Part shown: positions 1 to 12,071 of the stretch, in pieces | How the letters are laid out: every line of letters begins with the position of its first letter | Position numbering within the stretch: the stretch's first letter is position 1 | Assembly (NCBI RefSeq): GCF_028716865.1 | Contig: NZ_JAQUOY010000002.1 | Location: forward strand, 94,483 to 158,482 | Length of the DNA stretch: 64,000 nt | From: Candidatus Methylomirabilis sp. | GTDB taxonomy: Bacteria; Methylomirabilota; Methylomirabilia; Methylomirabilales; Methylomirabilaceae | Direction: 5' to 3' | Program-made: the position numbers and the translations under genes | The notes under the pieces: model-generated | Database searches by the model: none | What the model was told of the DNA's origin: nothing | Seen by the model: the letters and a program-made list of their open reading frames with translations, nothing else

Positions 1-1
1 C

Positions 2-712
2 AGCGGCAGTTCCACGAAGAGCCGATATCTGATCGAGTCATGCCTGGCTCGGCAGCAGGATCTCACCTACTATGCGGTTGATATCTCACCCACTGGATTG
101 GAGAATGGAACGCGACAGCTATTGGACAACTACGCGCGTCTGAGGGTTGTGGGGGTGGCGGCCGAATTTGCCGATGGGCTTGGCTATCTTACCACACACG
201 CAAGCGGACCTCGATTGGTCGCGTTTCTGGGATCCACCATCGGCAACTTCACGGAAGAAGAGATCGCCTGGTTTTTCACGATGCTCCGTTGCCATCTTCG
301 CCCAATGGACCGGCTCCTGCTTGGCGTTGACCTGATCAAAGACCTTGCCGTCCTGGAAGCGGCCTACGATGATGCCCAGGGCGTGACCGCACAGTTTAAT
401 CTCAACATTCTGGTACGACTCAACCGGGAGTTGTCCGCCGATTTCGATTTGGCCGCATTTCAGCATCGGGCGGTATGGAATCACGAACGCAGCCGAATAG
501 AGATGAACCTGGTCAGTATGCGCAATCAACGCGTCAGAATCGCCGACCTGAACCTTGACATCGATTTTCGCCAGGGCGAAACGATCCACACAGAAAACTG
601 CTACAAGTACTCCAAGTCGGGAATGGAATCGCTGCTTACGCGCCACGGATTTCAGATTCTTGGTCGTTTTACCGATCCTCGGGATCAATTTTGTCTTTTC
701 CTGGCCTCTTGA
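2..712 (+). CDS. egtD: L-histidine N-alpha-methyltransferase, EgtD family (5' end outside window)
   Basis: EgtD-family enzymes trimethylate the histidine alpha-amino group with SAM to give hercynine, the first step of ergothioneine synthesis; they are cytoplasmic. The frame is open from base 2, and its first residues (GSGSSTKSRYLIES) form the SAM-binding loop, so the N-terminus lies upstream of the window. The family segment FLGSTIGNF follows, with the Asn that contacts the substrate amine. Near the C-terminus is HTENCYKYS: the Glu of the histidine-binding E-x-S motif is kept, but the Ser is a Cys here. The gene ends with TGA at 710-712. An ABC importer starts 43 bp downstream. The Ser-to-Cys change leaves some doubt about exact substrate. 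No egtB is visible in the window. Confidence 0.8.
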   Translation, partial: SGSSTKSRYLIESCLARQQDLTYYAVDISPTGLENGTRQLLDNYARLRVVGVAAEFADGLGYLTTHASGPRLVAFLGSTIGNFTEEEIAWFFTMLRCHLRPMDRLLLGVDLIKDLAVLEAAYDDAQGVTAQFNLNILVRLNRELSADFDLAAFQHRAVWNHERSRIEMNLVSMRNQRVRIADLNLDIDFRQGETIHTENCYKYSKSGMESLLTRHGFQILGRFTDPRDQFCLFLAS

Positions 713-755
713 TTATCCCCCACACGATGGTTCCGACCCCTTTTTCCTCCCAGCC

Positions 756-1523
756 ATGAACGACCTGGTCGCGATTGAGTTTGACCACGTGTACTACCGA
801 GCCCCCGGCGGCGCGGTCATTCTTGATGATGTCAGCTTCAGCGTGAAGCGCGGCGAGGTGCTCGTTCTTGTGGGCCGTAGCGGCGTCGGCAAGACAACTA
901 TTCTGCGGCTGATCAATCGCCTTCTCGTGCCGAGCGCGGGTGAGGTCCGGGTCGAGGGTCGGGCGACACCCGAGTGGGACCCGATCGCCTTGCGCCGCCG
1001 GACCGGCTATGTACTGCAGGAGGTCGGCCTGTTCCTGCACATGACGATCGGCCGCAACATCGGGGTCGTCCCACGCCTGAACGGGTGGCCGGAGCCCCGC
1101 ATCCATGCGCGCTGCCAGGAACTGCTGGAGCTTGTTGGGCTTGATCCATCAACCTTTGAAGGACGGTTTCCCCACGAGCTCTCAGGCGGACAACGCCAAC
1201 GAGTAGGGTTCGCGAGGGCGCTGGCCGCTGATCCCCCCATAATCCTGATGGACGAGCCGTTCGGTGCGCTCGATCCGCTCACGCGAGCCGAGCTGCATCA
1301 CGAGTTCCACCGCATTCAGGATCAGCTCCGCAAGACCGTCGTCATGGTATCGCACGACATGGGTGAAGCCTTTGCACTCGCCACCAAGCTGGGGGTCCTG
1401 GATCAGGGGCGCCTCGTGGCGCTTGATACTCCGGAGGCCATCGCCCGCGCCGCCGATCCGAGGATCCGGTTGTTCCTCAACGCCATGCCGCCAGTACCGG
1501 TCATCGCCCGTGATACTGATTAA
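756..1523 (+). CDS. ABC transporter ATP-binding protein, OpuCA/EgtV-like
   Basis: ATPase of a quaternary-amine/ergothioneine-type importer, about 255 residues. Walker A is GRSGVGKTTILRL, the signature is LSGGQRQRVGFARAL and Walker B is IILMDEPFGALD, followed by the switch His in SHDMGEA. The order is that of the OpuA/OpuC/ProV group, but the tail is short and I see no CBS domains. The start at ATG 756 (MNDLVAIEF) was chosen because the open frame further upstream reads through the egtD 3' end and is not conserved-looking. It overlaps the permease gene by 14 bp, so the two are translationally coupled. Substrate is inferred only from the egtD neighbour and the fused partner. Confidence 0.88.
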   Translation: MNDLVAIEFDHVYYRAPGGAVILDDVSFSVKRGEVLVLVGRSGVGKTTILRLINRLLVPSAGEVRVEGRATPEWDPIALRRRTGYVLQEVGLFLHMTIGRNIGVVPRLNGWPEPRIHARCQELLELVGLDPSTFEGRFPHELSGGQRQRVGFARALAADPPIILMDEPFGALDPLTRAELHHEFHRIQDQLRKTVVMVSHDMGEAFALATKLGVLDQGRLVALDTPEAIARAADPRIRLFLNAMPPVPVIARDTD

Positions 1524-3063
1524 CTTCTGGATCGCCCATCGGGCCGACATGCTGGGCGCGATTGCTCAGCATCTGCTGCTTACGCTGGTTGCGACCGTCG
1601 CGGCGATCGCTATCGCGGTCCCGCTCGGGATCGTGGCGGCGCGACGCCCTCGACTGGGCGCGGTGCTGCTGACTTTCGCCAATATCGCTCAGACGGTGCC
1701 CAGTCTCGCTATGTTCGGATTCCTGGTGGCGCTGCCGCTGATTGGGGGAGTCGGCGCCCGCAGTGCCCTCATCGTGCTTATCCTCTATGCGCTACTGCCG
1801 GTCATGCGCAACACGGTCGCCGGTATCCAGGGGATCGATCGGGCGGCTCGGGATGCGGGTGTGGCTCTTGGGATGACACCGCAACAGTTGCTGCTGCAGG
1901 TCGAGTTGCCGCTGGCGATGCCGACGATGGTAGCGGGGGTGCGGGTGGCCGCGGTGGTCGGCGTGGGCGCCGCCACGATTGCCGCCGCCATCGGCGCCGG
2001 AGGGCTCGGCGACTATATCTTCCGGGGTCTCTCCATGACCGAGCCGACCCTGATCCTGGCGGGCGCGGTGCCGGCTGCGCTCCTCGCCCTTACGGTGGAC
2101 GCCTCACTCGGATGGCTCGAGCGCGCCATGACACCGGGGGCTGCCCAATCGCGGCGCGTGACGGCCCGGGCCCTGACAGCCGTCGGGATCGTCCTGGCAC
2201 TGATCGTGACGGGTAGCTTCGCCATCTCTGGGCGCTGGGGCTCTCGAGTCATCATCGGGTCGAAAAATTTTTCCGAACAGGTCATCCTCGGCGAGCTCTT
2301 GGCCCAGGTGATCGAGCGGACAACCGATCTCAGGGTTGAGCGTCGTCTCAATCTCGGCGGCACGTTCATCGCCGATCAGGCGCTCCGCTCCGGCGCCATC
2401 GACGCCTACGTCGAGTACACGGGAACGGCTCTGACCGCGATCTTTCATCAACCGGTGGCTCGGGATCATGCGGATGTGCTCGCGCGCGTCACTGCAGCGT
2501 ATACGGAGACCGGTCGCACAGTCCTGTCGCCCCTCGGCTTCAATAATACCTTCGCGATCCTCATTCGAGCCGCCGAGGCGCGGCGACTCAACCTCAAAAC
2601 AATCAGCGATGCGGCGCCGCATACGCCAAGCTGGAAGGCCGCCTTCGGATACGAATTCCTGGAACGCGAGGACGGCTACAAAGGACTGGTACAGACCTAC
2701 AGGCTGCGATTTAGTGAGACGCCGCATGTGATGGATCTGACGCTGAGCTACCGCGCGCTTGCCGGCGGCTCTGTCGATCTGATCGCCGGCGAGGCGACCA
2801 GTGGGCTGATCAAGGGGCTCGATCTGTACATGCTCGAGGATGACCGGCACTATTTCCCGCCCTACCACGCCATTCCCGTCGTCCGAACAGAAACGCTGGC
2901 AGCTCACCCGGAGCTTCGAACGGCAATCGAGCGATTAGCAGGACGGATCTCGGAGAAGGTGATGCGACAGATGAACTACGATGTGGATGTCGGCCACCGC
3001 GATGCCGCAGTCGTCGCGCGGGAGTTCCTTGACCGACTTGGGTTACAATCGCCGGCCCGGTGA
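1510..3063 (+). CDS. Fused ABC permease / substrate-binding protein, OpuCB-OpuCC or EgtU-like
   Basis: About 517 residues. Residues 1-220 form a BPD-type permease with hydrophobic helices and a typical coupling region (MTPQQLLLQVELPLAMP). After a last membrane segment near 240-260 the chain continues as an OpuBC-type periplasmic binding domain, starting GSKNFSEQVILGELLA. This permease-binding protein fusion is characteristic of EgtU and some choline/betaine importers. The start is set at GTG 1510 because it gives the expected FWIAHRADM lead into the first helix and overlaps the ATPase gene; ATG 1549 is the alternative. The longer open frame from 1264 is a shadow of the ATPase gene. Ligand could be ergothioneine, hercynine or another betaine. 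Confidence 0.85.
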   Translation: MILINFWIAHRADMLGAIAQHLLLTLVATVAAIAIAVPLGIVAARRPRLGAVLLTFANIAQTVPSLAMFGFLVALPLIGGVGARSALIVLILYALLPVMRNTVAGIQGIDRAARDAGVALGMTPQQLLLQVELPLAMPTMVAGVRVAAVVGVGAATIAAAIGAGGLGDYIFRGLSMTEPTLILAGAVPAALLALTVDASLGWLERAMTPGAAQSRRVTARALTAVGIVLALIVTGSFAISGRWGSRVIIGSKNFSEQVILGELLAQVIERTTDLRVERRLNLGGTFIADQALRSGAIDAYVEYTGTALTAIFHQPVARDHADVLARVTAAYTETGRTVLSPLGFNNTFAILIRAAEARRLNLKTISDAAPHTPSWKAAFGYEFLEREDGYKGLVQTYRLRFSETPHVMDLTLSYRALAGGSVDLIAGEATSGLIKGLDLYMLEDDRHYFPPYHAIPVVRTETLAAHPELRTAIERLAGRISEKVMRQMNYDVDVGHRDAAVVAREFLDRLGLQSPAR

Positions 3064-3156
3064 GGAATAGGTCTCGGCACCATCGATGCCGATCTCCGTT
3101 CTCTCCTGTAACCCGAGACGGTGGTTCGCGCAGTCATCTTCCTTTGAAAAAATAGG

Positions 3157-3831
3157 TCATGTGGTTTTGTCCGGCCAGGGGCAGAGGTGGCGGACTGGGC
3201 AGTGGGGGCAGTCGGGTCGCTTGGCGGTGCAGACGGCCCGGCCGTGGAAGACGAGCAGGTGGGTGAGGAGGGTCCACTTCTCCTTTGGGATGATCCGGCA
3301 GAGCTGAGCTTCGATCTCATCCGGCTTGTCGCTGGCGGCCAGGCCGAGGCGGTTGGCTACCCGCGTGACATGGGTGTCCACCGCAATCCCCTCGGTAATG
3401 CCGAAGGCGTTGCCCAGAACGATGTTGGCGGTCTTGCGCCACACGCCTGACAGCGTAATCAACTCATTCATCGTCTGCGGCACCTGCCCGCCGAACTCCT
3501 CGACCAGCTTCTTGCAGCAGCCAATGATATTCCTGGCCTTGTTGCGGTAAAAGCCCGTCGATCGGATCGCCTCCTCCAGCTCCACCGGCTCGGCATCGGC
3601 AAACGACTTCGGCGTTGGATACTGTTTAAACAGCCCCTTCGTGACTTGATTGACACGCTCGTCGGTACATTGGGCGGCCAGGATCGTGGCGATCAACAAT
3701 TGAAACGGATTCTTGAAATCCAGCGTCACGTGGGAACCAGGGTAGGTTTGCTCAAGGACGACCACGATCTGCTTGGCTTTGGCGGGGGTAGCAGTACGGA
3801 TATCGCTTTTTTGCGGCTTCGACTTGATCAC
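3157..3831 (-). CDS. nth: Endonuclease III (DNA glycosylase/AP lyase)
   Basis: Base-excision repair enzyme that removes oxidised pyrimidines and cleaves the abasic site; 224 residues, normal for the family. The helix-hairpin-helix LSGVWRKTANIVLG holds the catalytic Lys, and the catalytic Asp is in VDTHVTRVANRLGL. Four cysteines spaced C-x6-C-x2-C-x5-C at the C-terminus (from VCTAKRPDC to HLC) ligate the [4Fe-4S] cluster. Its ATG overlaps the pyrD stop codon by 4 bp, so it is the last gene of the pyrimidine operon. The only unusual detail is Trp in the normally Gly-rich hairpin (GVWRK instead of GVGRK). Confidence 0.95.
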   Translation of the reverse strand: MIKSKPQKSDIRTATPAKAKQIVVVLEQTYPGSHVTLDFKNPFQLLIATILAAQCTDERVNQVTKGLFKQYPTPKSFADAEPVELEEAIRSTGFYRNKARNIIGCCKKLVEEFGGQVPQTMNELITLSGVWRKTANIVLGNAFGITEGIAVDTHVTRVANRLGLAASDKPDEIEAQLCRIIPKEKWTLLTHLLVFHGRAVCTAKRPDCPHCPVRHLCPWPDKTT

Positions 3832-4790
3832 CCTGCTGTCTCCCGAGGAGTGCCGCTGAGATCCAAGGACCCGATCAGATCAGTGACGCGGCTAACCTTG
3901 TGGCGGACGAGATACGCCTCGATGCCATCGATGATTCGCTCGGCGCTGCTCGGCGAGGTGAAGTTGGCGGTCCCGACTGCGACGGCGGTCGCACCGGCGA
4001 TCAGGAACTCCAGCGCATCGTCGGCCGTCATGATCCCGCCCATCCCGATCAGCGGCAGCTTGACCGTTCGGGCGACCTCCCACACCATTCGGACAGCGAT
4101 TGGCCGGATGGCGGGGCCGGAGAGCCCGCCGGTCACATTGCCGAGCTTCGGCCGCCGACTTCGCACGTCGATGGCCATACCGATCAGCGTGTTGATGAGG
4201 GAGAACGCATCAGCCCCGCCATCCGCCAGTGCCCTTGCCATCTCAGCAACATCAGTGACGTTCGGGGAGAGCTTCGGAATAAGTGGGAGTCGAGTGGCCT
4301 GTCGCACACACGCGACCAGCTTGTTGGCCAGTATGGCATTGCAGCCGAAGACCAGGCCGTCGGCTACATTGGGGCATGAGATGTTCAACTCGATCCCGCT
4401 GATTCCCTCCTGATCGCTCAGCCTCTTCGCCAGTTCAACGTAGTCCTCGATCGACTCGCCGGCGATATTAACGATGATCGGGGGGCCCAACTTCCTGAGG
4501 TAGGGCAGTTTCTCCTCGATGAAGGCTTGCAGACCAACGTTCTGAAGACCAATGGCATTGAGCATCCCGGCCGGGGTCTCGACGATCCGTGGAGGCTGGG
4601 CCCCGGCTCGTGGACGCAGCGTGATGGTCTTGACGACGATGGCCCCCAGACGTGAGAGGTCCAGGAAAGGCTCAAACTCCTGAGCATAGCCAAACGTCCC
4701 GGAGGCAGTCATCACCGGATTTTGCATCGCAATTCCCGCGACGGTCACGCTCAGATCCGGCTGTTTGGCGCGGCTCACCACAGATTTCAC
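3828..4790 (-). CDS. pyrD: Dihydroorotate dehydrogenase, class 1B catalytic subunit
   Basis: FMN enzyme of de novo UMP synthesis, oxidising dihydroorotate to orotate. Class 1B forms work with the PyrK electron-transfer subunit and use NAD; pyrK lies in the same operon at 7182. At 320 residues it shows the N-terminal SGTFGYAQEFEPF segment, the catalytic Cys in ELNISCPNV and the FMN phosphate loops GMGGIMTADDALEF and AVAVGTANF. There are 4 bp between the pabC stop and this start, and its stop overlaps the nth start. Separation of pyrD from pyrK by pabB-pabC is unusual. Confidence 0.94.
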   Translation of the reverse strand: MKSVVSRAKQPDLSVTVAGIAMQNPVMTASGTFGYAQEFEPFLDLSRLGAIVVKTITLRPRAGAQPPRIVETPAGMLNAIGLQNVGLQAFIEEKLPYLRKLGPPIIVNIAGESIEDYVELAKRLSDQEGISGIELNISCPNVADGLVFGCNAILANKLVACVRQATRLPLIPKLSPNVTDVAEMARALADGGADAFSLINTLIGMAIDVRSRRPKLGNVTGGLSGPAIRPIAVRMVWEVARTVKLPLIGMGGIMTADDALEFLIAGATAVAVGTANFTSPSSAERIIDGIEAYLVRHKVSRVTDLIGSLDLSGTPRETAG

Positions 4791-4794
4791 GGTT

Positions 4795-5703
4795 TCATGC
4801 CCCGCACGGGCGCACGCAGTGCGCCCCTACATGCGCCCGCGTCCGTTCCTTTTCGACGGCTGCCCGGTAGCATTTTTGGAGATGTTGCGTCACAGGGCCA
4901 GGACTGCCGGTACTGATCTTGCTGCCATCAACGAAGATAAGCGGCATGATCTCCTTCAGGGAACCGGTCAGGAACGCTTCGTCAGTCACGAGGAGATCGT
5001 TGAGATGAACCGGGGCTTCGCTGACCCTCAGACCATCTTTCTTAGCCAGCTCGATAATCACATCCCGGGTAATTCCTGGCAAGAGTCCAGAGCTTAAAGG
5101 AGGGGTTGTCAATACCCCTTTCGAGAATGAGAACAGGTTACTCGTGGCTCCCTCGACGACGCAGTCATCGTGATCGACAAACAGGGCCTCCTGAGCCCCT
5201 TCACGGCGCGCTTGGGCCATTGCCAGCATGTTATAGAGGTAGTCGAGCGACTTGATCTGAAGCGGGTTGAATGGGCTTCCCCAGTGAACCGTGATCACGC
5301 CGATTCCGACCTGTTGACGTTCGGCGATTCCCGCGTCCAGGGGCCTGGCAACCAGCAGCAATGTGGGCGAGGAGGGGGCATCAGAAGGCAGGAGGGAACC
5401 GAGCACGTCCGGGCCTCTCGTCACCGTCAGCCGCAAAGAGGCATCAACAGCCTGAAGGCGATTGCGCCGGAGCAGCTTACTCATCACCTGCCGCCACTCA
5501 CCCACGTCACCTTTGAACGGAATCCCGATCTGATCGGCGCCCTTCTTGAGGCGAGCAAGGTGGCATTCGAGGCTAAAGACCCACCCGGCATATGCTCGAA
5601 TCGTTTCGAAGAGGCCGTCGCCATACGAGAACCCTCGGTCGAACGCTGACACCTTTGCCCGCTCAGCCTGCACGTAGCGCCCGTTCAGATAGACAACGGC
5701 CAT
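4795..5703 (-). CDS. pabC: Aminodeoxychorismate lyase / class IV aminotransferase
   Basis: PLP enzyme of fold type IV. Next to pabB the likely role is converting aminodeoxychorismate to 4-aminobenzoate for folate; a branched-chain or D-amino-acid aminotransferase role is possible because these families are hard to separate by eye. 302 residues; SAFDRGFSYGDGLFETIRAY is at the N-terminus, the PLP Lys is in IKSLDYLYNMLA, and the cofactor-phosphate region has EGATSNLFSF. The last 15 or so residues (from RTRAHVG) are encoded by a GC-rich palindrome and look like a repeat-derived tail. Nine bp separate it from pabB. Confidence 0.85.
   Translation of the reverse strand: MAVVYLNGRYVQAERAKVSAFDRGFSYGDGLFETIRAYAGWVFSLECHLARLKKGADQIGIPFKGDVGEWRQVMSKLLRRNRLQAVDASLRLTVTRGPDVLGSLLPSDAPSSPTLLLVARPLDAGIAERQQVGIGVITVHWGSPFNPLQIKSLDYLYNMLAMAQARREGAQEALFVDHDDCVVEGATSNLFSFSKGVLTTPPLSSGLLPGITRDVIIELAKKDGLRVSEAPVHLNDLLVTDEAFLTGSLKEIMPLIFVDGSKISTGSPGPVTQHLQKCYRAAVEKERTRAHVGAHCVRPCGA
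4808..4826. repeat. Palindrome inside the 3' end of pabC
   Basis: Perfect 8-bp arms (gggcgcac / gtgcgccc) around a 3-base loop. On the minus strand the unit begins with GTAGGGGC, as does the palindrome at 8111-8132. It encodes the extra C-terminal residues of PabC. It reads as a small REP-like element at a gene end; mobility is inference. Confidence 0.6.
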
Positions 5704-5712
5704 CCGCTTCCT

Positions 5713-7176
5713 TTACCTCCCAAAGCCAGCGCCGACGCCGAGGGTCCGAAAGAAGGTTTCGGCCTTTAATAACGTCTCCTCGTACTCCCGTGCCGGTGAG
5801 GAATCAGCCACGATTCCGCCGCCGGTCTGGAAATAGATCCGTCCGCCTGTTACGATGGCCGTTCGAATAGCGATGTTCAACTCCATCGCGCCGGAGAACC
5901 CGATGAACCCGATCGCCCCGGTGTAGAGGCCACGAGCCGTCGGCTCCACCTCGTCGATCACCTCCATCGCGCGGATCTTGGGGGCTCCGGTGATAGAGCC
6001 GCCAGGAAATGTGGCCCGCAGACAGTCGATCGGATCTGTCCCCTCCTCGAGGATGCCTGCCACGGTTGAGACCATATGGTGGAGGGTGTGATAGGTTTCG
6101 ATCGTCTCGAATTGCTCCACATGCACGGAACCGACCTGACATATCCTGCCCAGATCGTTCCGCTCTAAGTCCACGATCATGACATGCTCGGCGCGCTCCT
6201 TGGGATCGCGGCGCAATTGACCAATGATGCGCGCATCCTCCTCTACCGTCATCCCGCGAGGGCGTGTCCCCTTGATTGGACAAGTCGAGATCCGGTTCCC
6301 TTCCACCAGCAGGAACCGTTCCGGGGAGTTGGACAGCACCTGAAAGGGACCACAGTGCAGATACGCCCCAAAGGACGCAGGGAAGCGGCTCCGCAGGCGC
6401 CGGTAGAGGGCCCAGGGGTCACCCGAGAAGTAAGCGGCGAAGCGCTGCGAGATGTTGGCCTGATAGATGTCGCCCGCCGCGATGTACTCTAGCACCGCCT
6501 CCAGCGCCTTGAAGTAGTGCGTCTTTGACATGTTGCTTTCAAGGGGGGCCTCGGTATGCGGTAACTCGGGCGGCACGCTACCGGCGAGCCGGGCCCGTCG
6601 AATCAGGTCAAGGCCTTCCTGTAACCGCTTCCGAGCCCTTTGCTCCCGCTCGGCGCCTGGGGGGAGCGGTAAGCCGGATGAGGTGACGAGAAGCTGGCCC
6701 GTTCCCGGTTCGAACCAGAAGAGGAGGTCGTAAAAATGGATCACGCAGTCCGGCAGCCCAAGGTCGTCCACCGCCACAGCCGGCACTGTTTCGAGATGGT
6801 GTCGGAGATCGTACCCAAAGTAGCCGATGGCGCCGGCGCCTGGAAATTCCCGGATAGGCGCGGTGTCACCAAATTGCTGGAGAAGCGTCTGAAGGTGCCG
6901 GAAGGGATCACCGGTGAGTCGGCGTAGCTCACCCTGGAGCGAGATGGTAATTTCCTGTCCTTTCGCCGAGAAGGTAAGGAACGGATCATAGCCGAAGCAC
7001 GTAGCCCGCCAGCGATTGACAGCCCAAGGGTCAGCATCCAGGAGGCTGGAGCCTGGCCGGGCGGCGACCAGACCGAAAAGATCCGTGAGGACCGGCGGAT
7101 TCGGAACTTCCTCTGTGAGGAGGTCGAAAGAGTGGTGTGGAACGCGAGGAGCGGGAATAGAAGACGACGGGGTCAT
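5713..7176 (-). CDS. pabB: Aminodeoxychorismate synthase component I
   Basis: Chorismate-utilising enzyme that, with a glutaminase subunit, makes 4-amino-4-deoxychorismate. 487 residues. The signature CPIKGTRPRG carries the Lys that marks PabB; anthranilate synthase TrpE has PIAGT at this site. Other active-site blocks are DLERNDLGRICQVG and FPGGSITGAPKIRAMEVI, then GLYTGAIGFIGFSG. No pabA glutaminase is visible in the window, so a TrpG/PabA encoded elsewhere is expected. It lies 5 bp after pyrK and 9 bp before pabC, inside the pyrimidine operon, which would couple folate-precursor supply to pyrimidine control. Confidence 0.93.
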   Translation of the reverse strand: MTPSSSIPAPRVPHHSFDLLTEEVPNPPVLTDLFGLVAARPGSSLLDADPWAVNRWRATCFGYDPFLTFSAKGQEITISLQGELRRLTGDPFRHLQTLLQQFGDTAPIREFPGAGAIGYFGYDLRHHLETVPAVAVDDLGLPDCVIHFYDLLFWFEPGTGQLLVTSSGLPLPPGAEREQRARKRLQEGLDLIRRARLAGSVPPELPHTEAPLESNMSKTHYFKALEAVLEYIAAGDIYQANISQRFAAYFSGDPWALYRRLRSRFPASFGAYLHCGPFQVLSNSPERFLLVEGNRISTCPIKGTRPRGMTVEEDARIIGQLRRDPKERAEHVMIVDLERNDLGRICQVGSVHVEQFETIETYHTLHHMVSTVAGILEEGTDPIDCLRATFPGGSITGAPKIRAMEVIDEVEPTARGLYTGAIGFIGFSGAMELNIAIRTAIVTGGRIYFQTGGGIVADSSPAREYEETLLKAETFFRTLGVGAGFGR

Positions 7177-7181
7177 AGGGG

Positions 7182-8069
7182 TTATCTCTGATGGGACCAG
7201 AGGATGTCACGGGCGTCGAAGACCGGTCCGTCCTTGCAGACGAGGCGGTAGGTCCGATCTTGTCCGCCCCCCTTCACCGGTACGACGCAGCCCATGCAGG
7301 CTCCGAAGCCGCAGGCCATGCTCGCTTCCAGGGAAGCCTGGTATGGCAGCTCATATTTTTCGGCAAGCGACGCAAGGGCCGCCAGCATAGGATACGGGCC
7401 GCAGGCATAAATACTGGTGTCGGGTGTCGGGTGTCGGGTGTGAAGATACTGCTCCAGCAGCTCGGTCACCAACCCTTTCTGACCCGCACTGCCGTCTTCT
7501 GTGGTCACGTGAATCTTTGCGCCGGCCCGCCTAAAATCGGCGGTACACAGCAGATCAGCCTTCGATCTCCCGCCGAGAAAGACGGTCATCTTCGTTCCGC
7601 GTGATGTCCGGCGCGCAGCCAGCGCCTCGGCAAGGGCAGCGATGGGAGGGGCGCCGATTCCACCGGCAATCAAGAAAATGTCTGTGACGGAACGTGGAAC
7701 CTCAAAGCCGTTCCCCAGGGGCCCGAGGACGCGGAGCGACCTCCCTGGCCGCATCGCCGCCAAGAGTGTCGTCCCGCGACCACACACCTTGTAGAGGATC
7801 TCCACCTGGGCTGTGCCCAGTTTTGGGTTCGCGAAAGAGCCTTTTTGAACTTGAAACTTTACACCTTGAACTTTGAACTGGCTTGCGCACCTGATACTCA
7901 TCGGCCGAGGCAGCAGCGGATCGCGTCCATCGGGCCATCCGAGCATGAGAAATTGACCAGGGCGGAATCGAGCCAGGTGTCGAGGGCCAACCAGACGCAT
8001 CGAAAAGTACTCCGGCGCGATCTGCCGATTGGCTACCACCTCAACTTGGACCTCAGATGCCGCCGCCAT
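7182..8069 (-). CDS. pyrK: Dihydroorotate dehydrogenase electron-transfer subunit
   Basis: FAD and [2Fe-2S] protein passing electrons from PyrD to NAD+. 295 residues from ATG 8069, chosen because AGAGG sits 8 bases upstream; GTG 8078 is the alternative. Blocks in order: FAD site (LLPRPMSI), nucleotide-binding FLIAGGIGAPPIAALAEAL, and the cluster cysteines in CGFGACMGC plus a Cys in YRLVCKDGP. Two stretches are foreign to the family: FKVQGVKFQVQ between RPMSI and VEILYK, and HTRHPTPDT before SIYACGP. The second is encoded by a GTGTCGG tandem repeat. Both keep the frame and fall in loops, so the enzyme may still work. Confidence 0.9.
   Translation of the reverse strand: MAAASEVQVEVVANRQIAPEYFSMRLVGPRHLARFRPGQFLMLGWPDGRDPLLPRPMSIRCASQFKVQGVKFQVQKGSFANPKLGTAQVEILYKVCGRGTTLLAAMRPGRSLRVLGPLGNGFEVPRSVTDIFLIAGGIGAPPIAALAEALAARRTSRGTKMTVFLGGRSKADLLCTADFRRAGAKIHVTTEDGSAGQKGLVTELLEQYLHTRHPTPDTSIYACGPYPMLAALASLAEKYELPYQASLEASMACGFGACMGCVVPVKGGGQDRTYRLVCKDGPVFDARDILWSHQR
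7416..7442. repeat. GTGTCGG tandem repeat inside pyrK
   Basis: Three complete and one partial copies of the 7-mer gtgtcgg lie back to back. On the minus strand they encode the extra residues near HPTPDT, just before the conserved ACGPYPML block. A 7-bp unit would normally shift the frame on copy-number change, so this repeat is a potential phase-variable site. Confidence 0.7.
7812..7885. repeat. Low-complexity insertion inside pyrK
   Basis: An AT-rich block of repeated ttgaac/ttgaaa hexamers, in an otherwise GC-rich gene. It is read on the minus strand as FKVQGVKFQVQ plus flanking residues, between the FAD-binding motif and VEILYK, where other PyrK proteins have a short loop. Interpreted as an in-frame insertion of intergenic-type repeat DNA. 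Confidence 0.6.
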
Positions 8070-8110
8070 TCCCCGCACCTCTCAACATCGGACCCCACAC
8101 TCCCCACCTA

Positions 8111-8132
8111 GGGCAGCCGCAAGGGGCTGCCC
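8111..8132. repeat. Palindrome at the carB 3' end
   Basis: Arms gggcagcc and ggctgccc with a 6-base loop. On the minus strand it starts with GTAGGGGC, like the pabC palindrome, and its GTAG supplies the TAG stop codon of carB. It may fold as an mRNA hairpin between carB and pyrK. Confidence 0.6.
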
Positions 8133-11411
<3,279 letters not shown>

Positions 11412-12071
11412 CTACGTCACCTTTACGCCGTAGGCAAGGCCGTCGCCTACTGGGAGGATCTGAGCGAGAAACTGGGGATGGTGGACGAAGTAGTCATTAA
11501 AATCGCGAAGCGCCTCGGTTGATCGACGATACTGTTCGGCGACCAAGCGGCCGCTCGCGACCTGTCCTCTCCAGAGAACATTATCACAGACAACGATCCC
11601 GCCGGTCCTCATCAACGGTAAGGCCAGATCCAGATAGTCCCGGTACTCCTCCTTCACCGCATCAAGGTAGACGAGGTCGAATGGCCCCTCAAGTGTCGAG
11701 ATGACCGTCAGCGCCGGCCCCTTATGAAACTCCACTTGGTTCTCCAGGCCGGCGCGCTTCACATACGCTTTCGCCTTCACGATCATCTCAGCGTTGGTGT
11801 CGATGGTCACCACCCTGCCGTGAGACGATATGGCTCGCGCCATAAAGATGTCGGCATACCCAATGGCGGTGCCGACCTCCAGAACCCGCTCTGCCCGGAT
11901 GGTCCGGACCGTAATCTCCAGAAACGTCGCAACCTCCGGATCGGCAATCGGAATGTCATGCTCGCCTGCAAAGCGTTCCATCTCTTGCAGCAGCAGATCC
12001 CTCTCGGGGAGCAGCCGCCCGAGATACTCCTCCTGCTCCCGATGAATGATGAGTCCAACCCCCGCCTTCAT
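11412..12071 (-). CDS. SAM-dependent O-methyltransferase (family 3, TrmR/CCoAOMT-like)
   Basis: 219 residues with the class I Rossmann methyltransferase order: motif [16 protein letters not shown], the acidic [10 protein letters not shown], then [13 protein letters not shown] and [13 protein letters not shown], whose D and N residues are the metal ligands of the caffeoyl-CoA/catechol family. In bacteria this family includes TrmR, which methylates 5-hydroxyuridine in tRNA, so a tRNA substrate is a fair guess but not shown. It overlaps carA by 4 bp and abuts carB, making it co-translated between two subunits of one enzyme. Confidence 0.85.
   Translation of the reverse strand: MKAGVGLIIHREQEEYLGRLLPERDLLLQEMERFAGEHDIPIADPEVATFLEITVRTIRAERVLEVGTAIGYADIFMARAISSHGRVVTIDTNAEMIVKAKAYVKRAGLENQVEFHKGPALTVISTLEGPFDLVYLDAVKEEYRDYLDLALPLMRTGGIVVCDNVLWRGQVASGRLVAEQYRRSTEALRDFNDYFVHHPQFLAQILPVGDGLAYGVKVT

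Noticed and set aside
7416..7442. CRISPR-like regular repeats
   Set aside because: Units are 7 bp with no spacers; no CRISPR array or cas gene is seen in the window.
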